From NCBI RefSeq assembly GCF_002993325.1, contig NZ_PVNO01000025.1, forward strand, positions 558,001 through 622,000: a stretch of 64,000 nucleotides of DNA, given 5' to 3'. The stretch is from Alteromonas gracilis. Its GTDB lineage: Bacteria > Pseudomonadota > Gammaproteobacteria > Enterobacterales > Alteromonadaceae. The notes under the pieces are model-generated. The model was given only the letters and a program-made list of their open reading frames with translations, was not told the DNA's origin and did no database searches. This document shows positions 61,528 to 64,000 of the stretch, in pieces. The translations under genes were made by a program, and so were the position numbers. The stretch's first letter is position 1. Each line of letters starts with the position of its first letter.

Positions 61528-64000
61528 ATGACAGTCACCTCACAGCGACACTCAGTACTGCTAGACAACGTATTTGCACTTATCGACAAGAAAGTAGATA
61601 CCAAGCAGAAGTCTCTTGTGCAGCAATTCGGACGTCTGTTGTATAAAAATATTTCTAGCGATGACTTAGAAAACCGAAACGACAGCGACCTTTATGGTGC
61701 AACACTCAGCTTATGGAATGGTCTAGCAAAATTTGACAATAATGCGCCCTATATACGCGTTTTCAATCCGGAAATAGCGAAACACGGCTGGCATTCAAGC
61801 CACACTATCGTCGAGATTATCGTCTCTGACATGCCGTTTTTGGTTGACTCAGTGCGCATGTTGCTAAACAAATTAAACATTACTGCGCACTTGTTTCTCC
61901 ACAGCCCTATTGGTATCAAGCGAGACAGCACGAATAAAGTGCAGGCATTTGTTGAGCCTGGAAAATCTATAGAAGGCGCTAAGAAAGAAACGGTTATTTT
62001 TATAGAGATTGATACACAGACATCAAAAAAGGATATTGATGCGTTAACCAAAGAGCTTCATTCAGTTGTCGATGAGGTGTCGTTAGCGGTACAAGACTGG
62101 CAGGGGATGACCAACACCTTGCAGGATGTTATTAAAAATAACGCTAAATTTAATTGGCCGGTATCAGCAGAAGCGAAAAACCAAACAAAAGCTTATCTTG
62201 AGTGGCTGGGCGATCATAACTTCACCATGATGGGTTACCGTTATTATGACGTCAAAGCGATTGAAGGTGACCATAGATGGATACCTCAAAACGACACGAG
62301 CCTGGGTTTGTTGAAAAACTCGATTAACGACCGCGAGCGCTTGTTGTCTCGTTTACCTGCTTCTGCAAGAGCCGAAGCATTAAGCAAAAACCCCCTAATA
62401 TTAACGAAGACTAATTCTCGTGCTCGTGTGCATCGTCCAGCCTATATGGATTATGTGGGCGTGAAGGTATTTAATAAAGACGGGCAAGTTGTAGGTGAAC
62501 ATCGCTTCTTAGGCTTATATTCAGCATCGTTTTACAATAACAGCGTAACTCAACTACCGATTTTACGAGAGAAGATTAAACGTATTTGTGAACTATCGGG
62601 TTTTGAGCCCGGCACGCATGCTTACAAAGCGTTCGCAAACATTATTGAAACCTATCCTCGTGACGAGCTGCTTCAGACTCCTGCTGAAGAGCTAGCGCAA
62701 ATCGTGATGGGTATCTTTCAAATGCAAGAAAGAGGTATCTCTCGCTTGTTCATCCGTAAAGATATCTTTGGGCGCTTTTTCTCATGCATGGTGTTTGTAC
62801 CAAGAGAGCGCTATAACACCCAGTTAAGAAAAGAGACGCAAGCGCTTTTAAAGGCATCACTGGGTGCGACGGAAGAAGTAGAGTTCACGACATTTTTCTC
62901 AGAGTCTGTGTATGCACGCACGCACTACATTGCAAGAGTCAACGATAACAACGCGGAATTCGATGTGAAGGAAATAGAGCAAAATATAATTGAGTTGACC
63001 AAAACGTGGAACGACAGACTAGCGTCTTCAATTTCTGCTGCGCACGGAGAGGCATCGGGCAAAGCGCTTGAGCGTAAATACAATAACGCGTTTTCTCGAA
63101 GCTATATGGAGCACAACCTCCCGTCGGCAGCGCTTGTCGATATCGGCAAGTTAGAGATGCTTGACGACAATCACACCCTAGACATGCTGTTCTATCGCCC
63201 TCAAGAAGAAGACGCTGACAGCCAAGTGGTTAAGCTTAAACTTTTCCATCGCGCTGAACCTATCCATTTGTCTGACGTACTGCCCATGCTAGAGAACTTT
63301 GGGTTACGCGTAATCGATGAAAGCCCTTATAAAATAACGTGTTCAGAGGGTGAGCGTAACTGGGTGATGGACTTCACCATGCTTCACAAAAGCGGCCAGC
63401 ATTTCGACATGGAGAAGGCTCAACTGTTGTTCCAAGACGCCTTCGCTAAAGTGTGGACCAAGACACTAGAGGATGACGCTTTCAACCGCCTAATTCTTGG
63501 TGCAAACATGACAGGCCGAAAAGTTACAATATTACGTGCCTATGCAAAATACATGCGTCAGACAGGCAGTTCGTTCAGCCGAGATTATATTGCCAACACG
63601 CTATCAAACTACCCAAATATCGCCCGTTTACTGGTTGATTTCTTTGACCTTCGCTTCAACCCTAAGAAAAAGCGTAACGTGAAGAAGGAAGAAGCGCTGC
63701 TAGAAGATATCAAGGCGCAGTTGGATAATGTAAGCAATGTGGATGATGACCGTATTATCCGCCGTTATCTTGACATGATGTCAGCGACCTTGCGTACTAA
63801 CTTCTATCAACCTGATGACGCTGGCAACGAAAAGTCTTATGTTTCGTTTAAAATGCTGCCAGAGCTTATTCCTGAGATGCCGCTTCCGCTGCCGAAGTTC
63901 GAAATATTCGTCTATAGCCCACGTGTAGAGGGTGTGCATTTACGAGGCGGTAAAGTTGCGCGTGGTGGTTTGCGTTGGTCAGACCGGCAGGAAGATTTTA
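61528..64000 (+). CDS. gdhB: NAD-specific glutamate dehydrogenase, large (180-kDa) type, 5' part
   Basis: The open frame starts at ATG 61528 (MTVTSQRHSVLLDNVFALID) and runs to the window end without a stop, giving 824 codons of an expected ~1600. The N-terminal ACT-like regions (HTIVEIIVSDMPFLVDSVRMLLN, and FTMMGYRYYDV) and the middle MGIFQMQERGISRLFIRKD / ERYNTQLRKE segment match the NAD-GDH family. The last visible residues, RLSDR-like GGLRWSDRQEDF, are the start of the catalytic core. The enzyme oxidises glutamate to 2-oxoglutarate. AAAGG lies 8 bp before the ATG. It stands alone after a terminator; the NAD domain lies beyond the window. Confidence 0.93.
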   Translation, partial: MTVTSQRHSVLLDNVFALIDKKVDTKQKSLVQQFGRLLYKNISSDDLENRNDSDLYGATLSLWNGLAKFDNNAPYIRVFNPEIAKHGWHSSHTIVEIIVSDMPFLVDSVRMLLNKLNITAHLFLHSPIGIKRDSTNKVQAFVEPGKSIEGAKKETVIFIEIDTQTSKKDIDALTKELHSVVDEVSLAVQDWQGMTNTLQDVIKNNAKFNWPVSAEAKNQTKAYLEWLGDHNFTMMGYRYYDVKAIEGDHRWIPQNDTSLGLLKNSINDRERLLSRLPASARAEALSKNPLILTKTNSRARVHRPAYMDYVGVKVFNKDGQVVGEHRFLGLYSASFYNNSVTQLPILREKIKRICELSGFEPGTHAYKAFANIIETYPRDELLQTPAEELAQIVMGIFQMQERGISRLFIRKDIFGRFFSCMVFVPRERYNTQLRKETQALLKASLGATEEVEFTTFFSESVYARTHYIARVNDNNAEFDVKEIEQNIIELTKTWNDRLASSISAAHGEASGKALERKYNNAFSRSYMEHNLPSAALVDIGKLEMLDDNHTLDMLFYRPQEEDADSQVVKLKLFHRAEPIHLSDVLPMLENFGLRVIDESPYKITCSEGERNWVMDFTMLHKSGQHFDMEKAQLLFQDAFAKVWTKTLEDDAFNRLILGANMTGRKVTILRAYAKYMRQTGSSFSRDYIANTLSNYPNIARLLVDFFDLRFNPKKKRNVKKEEALLEDIKAQLDNVSNVDDDRIIRRYLDMMSATLRTNFYQPDDAGNEKSYVSFKMLPELIPEMPLPLPKFEIFVYSPRVEGVHLRGGKVARGGLRWSDRQEDF

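Overview
The window looks like a chromosomal segment of a marine gammaproteobacterium of the Alteromonas type. The evidence is a G+C content in the low-to-mid 40s percent (judged by eye), the msrC-proQ-prc synteny, a CysB and a PepN of gammaproteobacterial length and motifs, a DUF2835 protein, a protease with a GlyGly-CTERM-like tail, and a large NAD-dependent glutamate dehydrogenase. I see no rRNA, tRNA, CRISPR array, insertion sequence or prophage gene. The genes are densely packed and mostly housekeeping. The first gene (QueD-like) and the last (NAD-glutamate dehydrogenase) are cut by the window edges.

Layout. 1-8.8 kb: QueD-like fragment, M23 murein-hydrolase-like protein, M61 peptidase, PilZ protein, DUF962 membrane protein, an AlgZ/AlgR-like two-component pair, 6-phosphofructokinase and a DUF6279 lipoprotein. 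8.9-11.1 kb: a two-gene putative DNA-repair unit, a radical SAM protein followed by a DUF4130-type protein, with a near-consensus LexA box in its promoter. 11.2-17.2 kb: REC-TPR response regulator, a hypothetical gene with a poly-C tract at its start, TrhO, an EF-hand protein, a small HExxH membrane protein and a DEAD-box helicase. 17.6-22.7 kb: two-subunit CoA-transferase with a divergent LysR regulator (a perfect 12-bp dyad lies between them), a coiled-coil membrane protein, an orphan soluble histidine kinase and CysB. 22.8-29.8 kb: L-serine dehydratase, NudL, PabB, class I fumarase and RmuC (with a perfect CTGT-N8-ACAG LexA box). 29.9-37.7 kb: a large secreted S8 protease, then a branched-chain 2-oxoacid dehydrogenase operon (E1alpha, E1beta, E2).

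37.9-43.8 kb: RlmJ, an unusual protein-kinase-like gene coupled by an 8-nt overlap to TesB, a gamma-carbonic-anhydrase-like protein and a class V aminotransferase. 44.0-48.3 kb: SIMPL protein, MsrC, a 96-aa acidic protein, ProQ and Prc. 48.3-54.1 kb: NSS transporter, NhaC antiporter, PepN and DUF2835. 54.4-61.3 kb: DUF1302 outer-membrane protein, DUF1329 periplasmic protein, YCF48-type beta-propeller and an RND/MMPL transporter, which together look like a trans-envelope transport module of unknown substrate. 61.5 kb to the end: NAD-glutamate dehydrogenase.

How the genes work together. Several fit an amino-acid-using heterotroph: serine deamination, branched-chain oxoacid oxidation, acyl-CoA/CoA-transferase steps, glutamate dehydrogenase, peptidases, and sodium-coupled uptake with Na+/H+ exchange. 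The two least-described units are the SOS-type radical SAM/DUF4130 pair and the DUF1302-DUF1329-YCF48-MMPL cluster. The two LexA boxes suggest that the radical SAM pair and rmuC belong to one DNA-damage regulon.
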